Positions 9,101 through 17,171 are shown, numbered from the stretch's first letter. The stretch: 64,000 bases of DNA from Stutzerimonas xanthomarina (GCF_003935375.1 NZ_RHQM01000012.1:65274-129273), one strand, 5' to 3'. Program-made: numbers and translations. The notes: generated from the sequence alone by a model not told the origin.

Positions 9101-9799
9101 CTGCTCGGGCTCTAGCGGCTGCAAACCGCCAGCCTGCTGTTCTAGGCGAGTCACGCCTTCCTTCGCCTGCTTGGCGGCCTCGAACGCGGCCTGGCCGAGC
9201 CGGCTGTAGAGGCCGGTATCGGTGAGCTTTTCCAGCAGGGTGCCGCGCTCGTTGTCGTCGGCCTTGAGGAAGGCGGAAAACTCGCTCTGCGCCAGCAGCA
9301 CGGCGCGGGTGAACTGCGCCAGGGTCAGCCCAAGGCGGGCTTCGAGCAGTTCCTTGAATTCGCGTTTCTTGCCGCTGGCCAGGAGCGTGCCGCTGTCGAG
9401 ATCCGTAAGGCTCTGGCTGCTGGCCTGCAGGCGGCCGTCGACCTTCTCGCGGGCGCGCTTGACCTCCCAGCGTGCGCGGTAGCGGTGGCCGTCGACGCCG
9501 ACGAAATCGACCTCGGCGTAGCCGCTGCCACAACCGCGGCGCAGCAGGTTGCGCTCGTCGCCGCCGCCGATTTCGGCCTCCACGTCGGGGACCTTGTTCA
9601 GCGGTGAGACGCTGTCGAGCCGGGGTGTGCTGCCAAATAGCGCGAGGCACAGGGCGTCGAGGATGGTGCTCTTGCCCGCACCTGTAGGCCCGGTGATGGC
9701 GAACAGGCCAGCGCTGGCCAGGGGTTCGGCGGTGAAATCGATGATCTGTTCGCCGGCCAAGGAGGCCAGGTTCTTCAGGCGGATGGCGAGGATTTTCAT
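6146..9799 (-). CDS. sbcC: Exonuclease subunit SbcC
   Basis: Large subunit (1217 residues) of the SbcCD (Mre11-Rad50-type) nuclease, which opens hairpins and processes double-strand DNA ends. Walker A GPTGAGKST is at residues 37-45; two long Gln/Glu/Leu/Arg-rich coiled coils flank a zinc-hook motif CPVC near residue 605; the C-terminal ATPase half has signature SLSGGETF and Walker B LFIDEGFGSLD. It overlaps sbcD by 4 bases, as usual for this pair. Length and domain order are standard and nothing looks broken. The extreme Gln/Arg richness of the coiled coil produces many long spurious frames on the other strand. Confidence 0.96.
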   Translation of the reverse strand: MKILAIRLKNLASLAGEQIIDFTAEPLASAGLFAITGPTGAGKSTILDALCLALFGSTPRLDSVSPLNKVPDVEAEIGGGDERNLLRRGCGSGYAEVDFVGVDGHRYRARWEVKRAREKVDGRLQASSQSLTDLDSGTLLASGKKREFKELLEARLGLTLAQFTRAVLLAQSEFSAFLKADDNERGTLLEKLTDTGLYSRLGQAAFEAAKQAKEGVTRLEQQAGGLQPLEPEQRDVLEREHQAQLEELKNLQQQLKVAEAQRQWLSELQRLENEREAARQQLQDAEDERESLAEARRILDLFERLAPQRHRFLRQHELEPLLGKAADSLTRLQHEAQSLQQRLDTLQSQCSAASEQLRSAEQARQDAEPRLAQARREEERLSHLNTDLVSIREESVQADAAASTGEATLKQLGEQQQRAAEQLATLTQQLETSAALQPLCAAWGGYSRRLQQAVQLTARLQQGQSELPALEAQAKAAETRQSQAREALDNLQRERDSELGLAEQLAGLHRQLDEWRQAERETEALRELWAQQLTLTASQRELSDAHIRQQAELDSLVPQGKQLRSDRDAAEQALKVTLALLERQRLARSENVEALRAALVPGEPCPVCGSDEHPWQQTDALVASLDQHDDSEAARARQSLQEQDQRLQELRDRHVALSTQLRQTQQRQGEVEAQLQALAPRLLALPAHTRLLEQPEAERSQWLEAQLTNLKDQIASASERQQQLLALQQHSEALQQAWQAAREACVEATQQLARQRDALARDHQQLDEELQAFAELLPADQLQRWRENPAQTFMQLDASIATRLQQLQQQSELAEELRQCEQRRSDEQLQQRHRQEKQAGCSARLSEREKLLLACQQALRTSLGEQTSASAWQQQLDATIQAARQTQAEIDRQLNESKIGLTRLHSEQQNCRQRQAELEQERDALNAELATWRTSHPQLDDATLAQLLHMDDQLIAEARQRLQQNAETLTRCRERLDGCLSRLNTHKLQQAETPDIERLQQRHAEQLQQCEQADQRCAQTRAQLIDDDKRRSQSQALLAQIDAARAEHQRWGRIAALIGSSDGGAFRKIAQAYNLDLLVQHANVQLRQLARRYRLKRGGSPLGLLVMDTEMGDELRSVHSLSGGETFLVSLALALGLASMASSKLRIESLFIDEGFGSLDPESLQIAMDALDSLQAQGRKVAVISHVAEMHERIPVQIQVRRQGNGQSDLQIVGGLS

Positions 9800-11031
9800 C
9801 GCTCAATCTCCTCATGGGCGAACTCGACTCGTTGCAGCAAAGTGGCGAAATCGTCCAGCGCCTGCTCGTCCGCCGGGTTGCCGTACTGTTCTTCCCAGGC
9901 GCGGGCGAACAGCTCCTGCGGGGTGATCTGGTCGAGACCGAGCAGCACTTCCGATTCCGTCTCGCCGCGCTTGCCGGCGTATTCACTGGCGATGCGCACC
10001 AAGCGGCAGGCCTTGCCGGTGATCGCGGTTTCGATGCGCTGGCGCAGGTCCGGCAGCGGCTCGTCGAGCAGCACGCGTACCTCCAGCCAGGGCAGGTTGT
10101 CGTCGAACAGACCGGTGGGCGGCAGCGCTTCCAGCGCGGTGATCACGTCGGCTAGCGGGGCGCGGCCGATGCGGATCATTTCCACCGCGCGCGGCACCGG
10201 CAGGCTGTCGACCTGTTTCAGGGCCTCGCCATCGAGTTCGACCAGCAGCACCTGATGCGGGTAGTTCACCTCGGCAAAGGACAGCGGCAGCGGCGAGCCG
10301 CTGTAGCGGATGCGCGCCTGCCCGGCGACCTGCTGCGGCTTGTGCAGGTGGCCGAGGGCGACGTAGGCGACCGATTCGGGAAACAGGCTGGCCGGCAGCG
10401 CTTCGGCGCTGCCGATAACGATATTGCGCTCGGACTCCTCCGAGACCGCGCCGCCGGCCATGTGCGCGTGGCTCATGGCGACCAGCGCCTGGCCGGGCTG
10501 GCGTGCGGTTTCGGCGGCGGCGATGAGGCGTTCATGCACCTGACGGATGCCGGCCATATAGTCGTCGCCCAGCGTCATTCCGGTGACTTCGGCCGGACGC
10601 AGGAAGGGCAGGGTGAGACACCAGGCGGCGGTGTTGCCATTGGCGTCATGCAGCGGTACGAGCAGACGCTGGTGATCCAGCTGGCCCTCGGCGACCCAGC
10701 TGATGCGTCCCACGGCATGGGCGTTGAGGCGCCTCATTAGCGGTGCCGGCAGCTCGATGCGCCCGCCCGAGTCGTGGTTGCCGGCGATCATCACGATGTC
10801 CAGCTGCGGGAGTTTTTCGTGGGCGCGGACGATGAAATCGTAGAGGCGTTCCTGGGCCTTGAGTGGCGGGTTGACCGTGTCGAACACGTCGCCGGCGATC
10901 AGCAGGGCGTCGGCGCGGTGGGCGACCAGCTGGTCGAGCAGCCAGGCGAGGAATTGCGCGTGTTCGTAGTCGCGGTCCTGGCCGTGGAGGGTCTGGCCGA
11001 GGTGCCAGTCGGAGGTGTGGATCAGGCGCAT
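9796..11031 (-). CDS. sbcD: Exonuclease subunit SbcD
   Basis: Mre11-type calcineurin-like phosphoesterase (411 residues) that supplies the nuclease activity of SbcCD. Metal-binding motifs are intact: HTSDWHLG at the N-terminus, IAGDVFDTVNP near residue 46, AGNHDSGGR near 85, SHAHMAGG and GHLHKPQ further on. The ATG at 11031 begins directly at the phosphoesterase motif. First gene of the sbcDC operon; its promoter must lie in the repeat-rich gap upstream. Confidence 0.96.
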   Translation of the reverse strand: MRLIHTSDWHLGQTLHGQDRDYEHAQFLAWLLDQLVAHRADALLIAGDVFDTVNPPLKAQERLYDFIVRAHEKLPQLDIVMIAGNHDSGGRIELPAPLMRRLNAHAVGRISWVAEGQLDHQRLLVPLHDANGNTAAWCLTLPFLRPAEVTGMTLGDDYMAGIRQVHERLIAAAETARQPGQALVAMSHAHMAGGAVSEESERNIVIGSAEALPASLFPESVAYVALGHLHKPQQVAGQARIRYSGSPLPLSFAEVNYPHQVLLVELDGEALKQVDSLPVPRAVEMIRIGRAPLADVITALEALPPTGLFDDNLPWLEVRVLLDEPLPDLRQRIETAITGKACRLVRIASEYAGKRGETESEVLLGLDQITPQELFARAWEEQYGNPADEQALDDFATLLQRVEFAHEEIER

Positions 11032-11115
11032 GGGCTCAGGCTCATTGTGTGCGGGCGCAGCGGCGAGCCGCTGGCTTGGGATGTGCAGCGGGTGGTTGCG
11101 TCGGATGTAAGGCTT

Positions 11116-11139
11116 GTGGGAGCGGTCTTGACCGCGAAG
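11116..11139 (+). repeat. REP-type palindrome (single copy)
   Basis: GTGGGAGCGGTCTTGACCGC followed by GAA: the GC-rich imperfect palindrome common between genes of pseudomonads. The same core occurs as an inverted pair at 29681-29754. Confidence 0.6.
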
Positions 11140-11211
11140 CTGGTTGGTTTTCGAGTTTGTAGGTGGCTGCCGCTTGTCGTGCCGGTATGAGGCGCTGGTT
11201 TCGCCCTGCTG

Positions 11212-11429
11212 GGCGACTCACTTTTTTCAGTCGCGAAAAAAGTAAGCAAAAACGCTTGCCCCTGCATCCGGGTCTCGCTGCGCGAGACTTCCCTCATTTC
11301 ATCCACGTTCCGGGGGCCGGCGTACAAGGGCCATCCATGGCCCTTTATCGCGGGGACGCCCAGTCCTCTCGCGGCATCCATGCCGCTCACTCCCCTCCAC
11401 GCGGATTCCATTCGGCCTCCTGAAAGGGG
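11212..11429 (+). repeat. Long inverted repeat, left arm
   Basis: A roughly 215-base degenerate element running from GCGACTCACTTTTTTC to GGCCTCCTGAAAGGGG. Its reverse complement recurs at 11521-11726 with many substitutions but the same order of landmarks: a run of A/T around AAAAAGTAA, a CGAGACTTCCCTC-type block, GGGCCATCC, GGCATCCATGCC and the terminal CCTGAAAGG. Peptides predicted from it are low-complexity and differ between copies, so I do not call a gene. Confidence 0.65.
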
Positions 11430-11520
11430 CGTTCGGCATCGTCTGGCAGATTTTTGACTGGTGAACGAGCGAAGCGGCCTCCCGCTATCAATGAACTTAC
11501 AGACGACTCGGTCTCGAATC

Positions 11521-11726
11521 CCTTTCAGGAGGCCGAGCGTAGGTGCTGCGCAGGGGGACACGAGGCATGGATGCCGAGCGAGGAGCGATGGGCCAGGGAT
11601 GGCCCTTCGCGACGACCGCCGGAGCAGCGCCGGAGCGAGGGAAGTTTTGCGAAGCAAAACCCGTATGTCGGGGTGGCCTTCTTTTTGGTTACTTTTTCTT
11701 GGCCACACAAGAAAAAGTGACGCGCC
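11521..11726 (-). repeat. Long inverted repeat, right arm
   Basis: Second copy of the element at 11212-11429, in inverted orientation and separated from it by about 90 bases. Read on the minus strand it shows CACTTTTTCTTGTGTGGCC, AAAAAGTAACCAAAAAG, GCAAAACTTCCCTCG, AGGGCCATCC and GGCCTCCTGAAAGG. The divergence suggests an old insertion or duplication. The 814 bases from sbcD to the WYL gene (11032-11845) hold these two arms, one REP and no convincing gene. Confidence 0.65.
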
Positions 11727-11845
11727 GTGCAAGGCGCAACCTGCAGATCGGGCCGAGGAAAGCGCGGCGTTGCACGCATAGGTTTGCGCCGGCACCAGTT
11801 CGTGAGCAAGCTCGCTCTTGCAAGTGGCCACGTTACGCCTAACCC

Positions 11846-12718
11846 TCACGAGTACAACCACCCCTTCAACGCCTGCAGATTCCCCACCTGCAGCTGCTGC
11901 GCCGCCGCATTGGCCTGCACGGTGTTCGGGTCGATGCCGAAGCGCTGCAGCACGTACTGCACCAGCGCTCCGCGCGTCTCCACCGGCAGCTGGCCCCCGA
12001 CCATGCCGAAGTCCACCTCGATGATCGCCTTCTGCGCCGGGCTTAGTCGCGCGTCCGGCTCGATCAGCACGGTCACCGGCGTGTTCCACGCCTCGTCCTG
12101 CTCGCGGATGTGTTCGCTTTCGTCCATCAGGTCCGGCTCGCCACGGAAGCGGCTGAGCACGAAGTCGCGGTATTCGCGGTTCTTCTCGCAGTAGGCGCGC
12201 ACATGCCAGCGCATGCCGGTGAACACCAGCGTGTGCGGCGCCATCACGCGGATTTCCACCTCGGGATTGGCCAGCGAGACATACTCGCTCTCCAGCCGCA
12301 GCCCCTCGCGACAGGCCTGCAGGATCGGCCGCAGCACCTCGGGGCGGATACTGCGGTCCGGCACCTGCAGTACCTCGGTATGCGCGTAGGCCAGCGCCAG
12401 GCCCTCGATATGCGGGGCTCGCACACGGTTCTGGTCGAGTAAATGCAGATAGGCGCTGGCGCTGCCGTCGATGAACAGCGGCTGGAAGCCTTTGGTCGGC
12501 TTGTAGCCCTTCAGGTGGCGGTCATATGTCAGGTTTTTGGGCGCATGTTCGTTCAGGTAGGTGTTGATGTCCTTCGATGCCTGCTGGCGGCTGATGCCGA
12601 AACTCTGCATCAGGTGGCCCGTGGTCAGGCGGCCTTCCCACCAGGCGATGGTCTCGATCAGCCGGTAGCGCAGCGCTAGGTCCCAGCGAATCTGACTGAT
12701 CGATTGCTTGCGTTTCAT
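11846..12718 (-). CDS. WYL-domain transcriptional regulator, BrxR/CapW-like
   Basis: A 290-residue regulator with an N-terminal winged helix-turn-helix (about residues 15-75; helix pair around LTTGHLMQSFGISRQQASKD), a central WYL domain (about 120-210; LESEYVSLANPE, then PHTLVFTGMRWHVRAYCEK and FVLSRFRG) and a C-terminal WCX-like extension. This is the arrangement of BrxR/CapW repressors, which control BREX, CBASS and other defence loci through bound ligands. No defence genes are visible nearby, only sbcCD downstream and a tiny membrane peptide divergently upstream. Function here is unknown; DNA binding is well supported. Confidence 0.85.
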   Translation of the reverse strand: MKRKQSISQIRWDLALRYRLIETIAWWEGRLTTGHLMQSFGISRQQASKDINTYLNEHAPKNLTYDRHLKGYKPTKGFQPLFIDGSASAYLHLLDQNRVRAPHIEGLALAYAHTEVLQVPDRSIRPEVLRPILQACREGLRLESEYVSLANPEVEIRVMAPHTLVFTGMRWHVRAYCEKNREYRDFVLSRFRGEPDLMDESEHIREQDEAWNTPVTVLIEPDARLSPAQKAIIEVDFGMVGGQLPVETRGALVQYVLQRFGIDPNTVQANAAAQQLQVGNLQALKGWLYS

Positions 12719-12754
12719 CGCCTCTGCACCTGTTCCAAAGATTTACATGCCTAT

Positions 12755-12769
12755 GTCGAGCAGGTCGAC
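12755..12769. promoter_or_regulatory. Candidate operator between the WYL gene and the small peptide
   Basis: Inverted repeat GTCGA-GCAGG-TCGAC in the 119-base divergent gap, 37 bases upstream of the regulator start. WYL repressors of this type usually bind such palindromes near their own promoter. Only the repeat is seen; binding is inferred. Confidence 0.35.
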
Positions 12770-12837
12770 GTGTCGCGCAACGCTACATATATTCGGGGTG
12801 TGTTTCAACTCGATCCGGTGGATGAGGAGACCCTGAC

Positions 12838-12939
12838 ATGAGCCTGATGATCAATGCGTTGGTGATGTCCTGCATGGCGTTCGTCGTGATGCTGTTTCTG
12901 GCCTGGCTGGCCTATGGCAGCGGCGATCGGAAGGGGTGA
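12838..12939 (+). CDS. 33-residue membrane peptide
   Basis: A short frame, ATG to TGA, preceded by a strong GAGGAGA Shine-Dalgarno eight bases upstream. The peptide starts MSLMINALV, has one hydrophobic helix (about residues 5-26, rich in Met, Val, Leu and Phe) and a short charged tail GSGDRKG, so it should sit in the inner membrane. It is divergent from the WYL regulator across a 119-base gap. I recognise no family; small subunits of membrane complexes and hydrophobic toxins look alike at this size. Confidence 0.55.
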   Translation: MSLMINALVMSCMAFVVMLFLAWLAYGSGDRKG

Positions 12940-13043
12940 TGAGGGTTACAGTTCTATGAAGATCAGTGGATTCCCGATGGACGGCATGAATCTCCGAGCG
13001 ATGAACAGGGTCTTTGTCTCAGGCTCATTGCTAGAGATGCTTC

Positions 13044-13259
13044 ATGAAGACTCTTTCCCGCTACCTGGCCGAAACCTTCACCTCGCAGTACCGCACGCGC
13101 GTCGAGCCGCAAGCGGACGGTCGCCTGCTGGTGCATGTCGGCTACCCGATCAATGGCACCCACGCCACGCGCATCATGGCCGGGCACCAGGTGCAGAACA
13201 CCCTGCTGGTCGAAACCATACTCGAAGACATGCGTAACGAACTGGCTCGTCCGCAATGA
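13044..13259 (+). CDS. Hypothetical 71-residue protein
   Basis: A soluble small protein starting MKTLSRYLAETF, with balanced charge, a predicted beta-rich middle (GRLLVHVGYPI) and a C-terminal helix ending RNELARPQ. The frame ends three bases before the convergent sensor kinase gene. The ribosome binding site is weak (AGAGATGC). No motif points to a function. I keep it because composition and codon use look like real coding sequence. Confidence 0.55.
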   Translation: MKTLSRYLAETFTSQYRTRVEPQADGRLLVHVGYPINGTHATRIMAGHQVQNTLLVETILEDMRNELARPQ

Positions 13260-13262
13260 TGC

Positions 13263-14579
13263 TCAGCGCGTCGCCGGCAGTGCGATGCGCACCCGCAAAC
13301 CGCCCAGCGGGCTTTCTTCAAGACTCCATTCGCCACGCCAGGCCGTCAGGATATCGCTGACGATTCCCAGCCCCAGCCCGTGACCTTCCGCCGACTCGTC
13401 CAGCCGTACGCCACGGTTGATGACCTGTTCGCGCTGTGCCGCCGGAATCCCCGGTCCGTCGTCGTCCACCAGCAGGACGAAGCCATCGCCGCTGCGCTCG
13501 ATGCTCAGCTCGACGCGGCTACGGGCCCACTTGCAGGCGTTATCCAGCAGATTGCCCAGCAGCTCGAGCATGTCCTCGCGATCACGCGGCAGGCGGCAGC
13601 CGGCGGGCGCCTGCCAGCGCAGGTTGAGGCCGCTGCGGTGGATCATCGCCAGCGTATCGAACAGTGCCGGCAGTTCCGCATCGCAGTCGAAATGCGCACC
13701 GGGCAGCACGTCCACCGATAGCCGCGCCCGGCCCAGTTCGCGGCTGACCCGTTGCTGGATCTGCTCCAGCTGCTCCTGCAGGCTGGCCTGCAGTTCGGGG
13801 TGAGCGGCGAGTTCTTCGCGTTGCACCAGACTGCCGAGCACTGCCAGTGGCGTCTTCAGCGCGTGACCGAGGTTGCCCAGGGCATGTCGCGAGCGCTGCA
13901 AGGTGTCTTCGGTGTGGCTGAGCAGGTGGTTGATCTGCTCGACCAGCGGCTGCAGCTCGACGGGCGCCTGCTGGTCCAGCTGCTGGCGCTGGCCCTGCTG
14001 CAGCTGGGCGATCTGCTGCCGCGCGCGCTCCAGTGGGCGCAGTGCCAGTCCCATGGCATAGCGCTGCAACAGCAGCAGGGCAAGCAGGGCGAAACCGACC
14101 AGGCCGAGGCCGCTCAGCCGCACGCGGGCAAAACTTTCGAGGACCGGCGTGTAGTCCTGCGCCACGCTGATGATGATCGGCTGGCCGTCGCGGCGGTACT
14201 CGGCGCGATAACCCAGCAGTCGCTGTTCCTGCGGGCCGTCGAGCAGTTCGTCCGCCAGGCCCGCGCGTTCCGGCCATTCTGGTGAGGCGTCCCACAGCGA
14301 GCGGGAGCGCCAAGTGCGCTCGGGCAGTTCGATCTTGAAATAGTGGCCGGAGAACGGCCGTTGATAGCGCGGGTTGAGGCGCTGCACGTCCAGCTGATCG
14401 CCGTTCGGCCCCTTCACGAGGGCAATCAGCAGGCCCTCGGTTTCCTCGCGCAGATCGGTTTCCAGACTGCGCCTGAGGCCTGACTCGAAGAGCCACAGGC
14501 TGGTCTGCACCAGCACCAGCGCGACCAGTAGCAGGGTGGCGATCAGCGCCAGGCTGAGGCTGCGCTGGATGGACTTCAC
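13263..14579 (-). CDS. Sensor histidine kinase, PhoQ/BqsS-like
   Basis: A 438-residue inner-membrane kinase. TM1 is at about residues 8-30, a periplasmic sensor at 31-148, TM2 at about 150-172, then HAMP, a HisKA domain with [13 protein letters not shown] (His near 240) and an ATPase domain with [18 protein letters not shown] and GHGLGLGI. Just after TM1 the sequence REETE (44-48) fits the RExxE iron motif described for the Fe(II) sensor BqsS of P. aeruginosa. Length, the partner regulator and adjacent PepSY genes also match the bqs/car locus as I remember it. A cation or envelope-stress sensor is well supported; Fe(II) is a hypothesis. Confidence 0.85.
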   Translation of the reverse strand: MKSIQRSLSLALIATLLLVALVLVQTSLWLFESGLRRSLETDLREETEGLLIALVKGPNGDQLDVQRLNPRYQRPFSGHYFKIELPERTWRSRSLWDASPEWPERAGLADELLDGPQEQRLLGYRAEYRRDGQPIIISVAQDYTPVLESFARVRLSGLGLVGFALLALLLLQRYAMGLALRPLERARQQIAQLQQGQRQQLDQQAPVELQPLVEQINHLLSHTEDTLQRSRHALGNLGHALKTPLAVLGSLVQREELAAHPELQASLQEQLEQIQQRVSRELGRARLSVDVLPGAHFDCDAELPALFDTLAMIHRSGLNLRWQAPAGCRLPRDREDMLELLGNLLDNACKWARSRVELSIERSGDGFVLLVDDDGPGIPAAQREQVINRGVRLDESAEGHGLGLGIVSDILTAWRGEWSLEESPLGGLRVRIALPATR

Positions 14580-15241
14580 GGCTGGCCGCCGAAGCGATAG
14601 CCCTGGCCGCGGCGCGTTTCGATCAGTTCGCGGCCGAGCTTGCCGCGCAGCCGGTTGATATGCACCTCGATGACGTTTGAATCGCGCTCGGTTTCACCGT
14701 CGTACAGGTGTTCGGTCAGCTGGGTTTTCGACAGCAGCTGCCCCGGATGCAGCATGAAATAGCGCAGCAGGCGGAATTCTCCGGCGGTGAGTTCGATGTC
14801 CTGGCCGTCCTTGCGACAGCACTGGCGCGACTCGTCCAGCTCCAGGCCGCCGGCCTGCAACATGGGCTGGTTGGCCAGGCCGTGGGCACGGCGCAGCAGC
14901 GCCTGGATGCGCAGCAGCAGTTCTTCGGGATGAAAGGGCTTGGTCAGGTAGTCGTCGGCGCCGGCCTTGAGGCCGTCGATGCGCTCGGCCCAGGAGCCGC
15001 GCGCGGTAAGGATCAGCACCGGTGTGGTGAGGCCGCCGGCACGCCAGTCGCGCAGCACCTCCAGCCCCGGTTTGCCAGGCAAGCCGAGGTCGAGAATGAT
15101 CAGGTCATAGGGCTCGCTGGCGCCCTGGTATCCGGCGTCGCGGCCATCGGCCAGCCAGTCGATGGCATAACCGTTGCGGCTGAGGCTGGCGACCAGTTCA
15201 TCGGCCAGCGGAACGTTGTCTTCGACCAGTAGCAGACGCAT
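14576..15241 (-). CDS. OmpR-family response regulator
   Basis: A 221-residue two-component regulator. Receiver domain (1-120) with acidic pocket ED at 8-9, phospho-acceptor Asp in [10 protein letters not shown] near 51, Thr in LTARG and Lys in TKPF; C-terminal winged helix with [18 protein letters not shown] and the recognition helix [15 protein letters not shown]. It overlaps the kinase gene by 4 bases and a PepSY gene by one base, so all three are co-transcribed. Probably the BqsR/CarR-type partner of the adjacent kinase; the symbol is withheld because the assignment rests on synteny memory. Confidence 0.88.
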   Translation of the reverse strand: MRLLLVEDNVPLADELVASLSRNGYAIDWLADGRDAGYQGASEPYDLIILDLGLPGKPGLEVLRDWRAGGLTTPVLILTARGSWAERIDGLKAGADDYLTKPFHPEELLLRIQALLRRAHGLANQPMLQAGGLELDESRQCCRKDGQDIELTAGEFRLLRYFMLHPGQLLSKTQLTEHLYDGETERDSNVIEVHINRLRGKLGRELIETRRGQGYRFGGQP

Positions 15242-15546
15242 CAGTCTTCTTCATCCTTGAGCAGGCGCCCGTCGCGAGCATCCAGTTCGAGCTCGCGGGC
15301 AACGCCGTCGGTGGTGAGCAATTCGATCTCGTAAACGTAGATGCCATCTTCCTCCTCCAGCTCCGCTTCCAGTAGGCTGGCCCCCGGATAGCGCTCCATG
15401 GCGCGCTGGAGCAGAGCTTCCAGCGGCATGATGAGGCCCTCGCGGCGCAGCCGCAGGGCCTCATCCTGGTCCAGATCGCGGCTCGCCGCCGGAGTGGCAG
15501 CGAGCAGCAGGGTCAGTGGAACCGTTACGAAAAGGGGGGCACGCAT
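15241..15546 (-). CDS. Secreted PepSY-domain protein
   Basis: 101 residues: signal peptide 1-20 (ends AAS), then a single PepSY repeat with [14 protein letters not shown], the [17 protein letters not shown] core and a [16 protein letters not shown] ending. Small PepSY proteins are periplasmic and often accompany PhoPQ-type systems, where they may modulate the sensor or buffer cations. The ATG at 15546 is chosen because it starts the signal peptide; the stop overlaps the regulator start, so it is the first gene of the two-component operon or co-transcribed with the next PepSY gene. Many acidic residues suggest metal binding (inference). Confidence 0.8.
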   Translation of the reverse strand: MRAPLFVTVPLTLLLAATPAASRDLDQDEALRLRREGLIMPLEALLQRAMERYPGASLLEAELEEEDGIYVYEIELLTTDGVARELELDARDGRLLKDEED

Positions 15547-15554
15547 GGATGGCC

Positions 15555-15863
15555 TCAGTCGTCCTGATGGTCCTTCAGCACTTCGCCGGTCTTGGCGTCG
15601 AGCTCGACGTCCCATTGCACACCTTTGTCGTCGCGCAGTTCAAGCTGATAGACGTAGCGGCCGTATTCTTCTTCCAGCTCGGTCTCCTCGACGGTAGCGC
15701 CGGGGTGCTTGGCCAGTGCCGCTTCGTTGAGCTTCTCGAACGACTGGATGGTGCCGGCATCGCGCAGCTTCAGTGCTTCGTCGGGACCGATGTCCTTGGC
15801 CATGGCCAGGTTGGCACCGAGGGCGAGGGTGGCGGCGGTGAACAGCGTAGTCAGTGTTTTCAT
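15555..15863 (-). CDS. Secreted PepSY-domain protein
   Basis: 102 residues with a signal peptide (1-22, ends AMA) and one PepSY repeat; clearly a paralogue of the gene 8 bases downstream, sharing the DEALKLRDAG, ATVEETELEEEYGRYVYQLEL and VELDAKTGEVLKD pattern. Tandem PepSY genes in front of a regulator-kinase pair argue for one operon of four genes. Expected in the periplasm; function unknown beyond the family's link to inhibition or signal modulation. Confidence 0.82.
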   Translation of the reverse strand: MKTLTTLFTAATLALGANLAMAKDIGPDEALKLRDAGTIQSFEKLNEAALAKHPGATVEETELEEEYGRYVYQLELRDDKGVQWDVELDAKTGEVLKDHQDD

Positions 15864-16035
15864 GGTTTTGATTCCTGTGGTTGGTTTCGACGATTCACAG
15901 GTTACGGGGGCTTGCTTAAACGAAACTGAACGTCGCCAGGCGGCTGCGAATGCACCGTTCGGGCGAGGGCGAACCGCGCCATGGGGACTACGCTTGCTGC
16001 AGGTCAGCACGACCGATCGATCGGGGTGAGTCGTC

Positions 16036-16392
16036 ATGAAAACCGTGTTTCTCGTACTGCTTGCGACCCTCGGGCTGAGTGGCCAGGCCTCTGCCGAGGA
16101 TCTGCTGAAGCCCTCCACCACACCGCCACCGGTCGATGATGTGGCCGCTGGCAACAGCCTGGAGGCCGAGCCCGCTTACCAGGCCGAAGGCGTGATCCGC
16201 GCCATCGATGCCCGGCAGGGCAGCGTCACCATCGCCCACGGGCCGGTGCCGGAATTGAAGTGGCCGGCGATGGTGATGCCGTTCAAGGCGGACGCCGCAC
16301 AGCTCGGCGGGCTGGCCGTGGGCGATGCGGTGGAGTTCCGCTTCAGCAACGGCGAAATGGACCCGCAGATCGTCTTCATTCGACGGCAGTAG
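16036..16392 (+). CDS. CusF-like periplasmic copper-binding protein
   Basis: 118 residues with signal peptide 1-20 (ends ASA). The C-terminal half is a small OB-like barrel with the copper/silver motif of CusF: a histidine in VTIAHGPV, then LKWPAMVMPF giving the Trp and two Met ligands in WxxMxM spacing. CusF-type proteins carry Cu(I)/Ag(I) to RND exporters; no exporter is in the window, so it may act as a stand-alone scavenger. It is divergent from the PepSY/two-component operon and convergent with the DUF899 gene, whose end is 2 bases away. Confidence 0.83.
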   Translation: MKTVFLVLLATLGLSGQASAEDLLKPSTTPPPVDDVAAGNSLEAEPAYQAEGVIRAIDARQGSVTIAHGPVPELKWPAMVMPFKADAAQLGGLAVGDAVEFRFSNGEMDPQIVFIRRQ

Positions 16393-16394
16393 CC

Positions 16395-17171
16395 TCAGCG
16401 TCGCGCCTGCTCGTGGCAGCAGCCGGCGGGCTCTGAGCGTCCGCTCGGGGCAACGCGATCATCGCTGTCGTAACGGTCGTGCAGGCGTACCCAGTCGGTG
16501 AGGTTGTGCCGCGGGCCCGTTTCGTTGCGACCGTTGGGCGTCATGTCCAGCAGTACATAGGTGCCGAGCAGTTCTTCCGCGCCGCGACCATAGGCCGAGA
16601 AGGTGTGGAAGATGTCGTCCTGCGGGTCGCGGTAAAAAACACTGAAGCCCGACAGCTCCTCGCAGACGAAGGGTTGCCAGGCGTAGTTGTAGAAGACCTT
16701 GCCCTCGACGATGTCCTCGGCATCGAAGGACACGTGGAAGTCGCGGTTGAACGTGCTGCCGGCCGACGACAGCCAGCGGAACTGCCAGCCCATGCGCTGG
16801 CGGAACGCATCCAGCCGCTCGAACGGCGCGCGGGAAATGGCGGCGAAGCTGACGTCATGCTGCAGCAGGTGCAGTAGCGCACCGCCGATATGATCGGCCT
16901 CGAACGAACAGCCGACGCAACCCTCGGTCCAGTCCGGGCCGAACATGAAGTGCTTGATCACCAGCTGGCTGCGCCCTTCGAACAGCTCGCTCAGGCGGAC
17001 CGCGCCGCTGGCATCGTGAAAGCGATAGTCCTGCGCAAGGCGTCGCCAGGGCAGTTGCCGACGCTTTTCGCTGAGCGCATCGCGCTGGCGGGTGAGCTGT
17101 TTCTCTTCCTGCAGATGGGCGCTGTGGGCGGCCAGCCAGTCCTGTTCGGATACGACCTTGTGCGTTGCCAT
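16395..17171 (-). CDS. DUF899 thioredoxin-fold protein
   Basis: 258 residues of the DUF899 family, thioredoxin-like proteins of unknown reaction. Visible hallmarks: the N-terminal charged helix with QLTRQRDALSEKRRQLPW, the VIKHFMFGPDWTEGCVGCSFEADH segment with a CxxC pair, WLSSAGSTFNRDFHVSF, SVFYRDPQDDIFHTFSAYGRG, and the TPNGRNE turn near the end. The ATG at 17171 has GGAGGT just upstream; an extension to 17213 would add an unlikely proline/arginine-rich leader. No operon partner. Confidence 0.85.
   Translation of the reverse strand: MATHKVVSEQDWLAAHSAHLQEEKQLTRQRDALSEKRRQLPWRRLAQDYRFHDASGAVRLSELFEGRSQLVIKHFMFGPDWTEGCVGCSFEADHIGGALLHLLQHDVSFAAISRAPFERLDAFRQRMGWQFRWLSSAGSTFNRDFHVSFDAEDIVEGKVFYNYAWQPFVCEELSGFSVFYRDPQDDIFHTFSAYGRGAEELLGTYVLLDMTPNGRNETGPRHNLTDWVRLHDRYDSDDRVAPSGRSEPAGCCHEQARR

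Noticed and set aside
11022..12089. 355-codon minus-strand frame crossing the inverted repeats
   Set aside because: It overlaps sbcD and the WYL gene ends and is composed of repeat-derived peptide; the two repeat copies encode different peptides, so no conserved protein.
11846..12718. BREX or CBASS system suggested by the BrxR/CapW-like regulator
   Set aside because: None of the neighbouring genes encodes a BREX methylase/ATPase, a cyclase or an effector.
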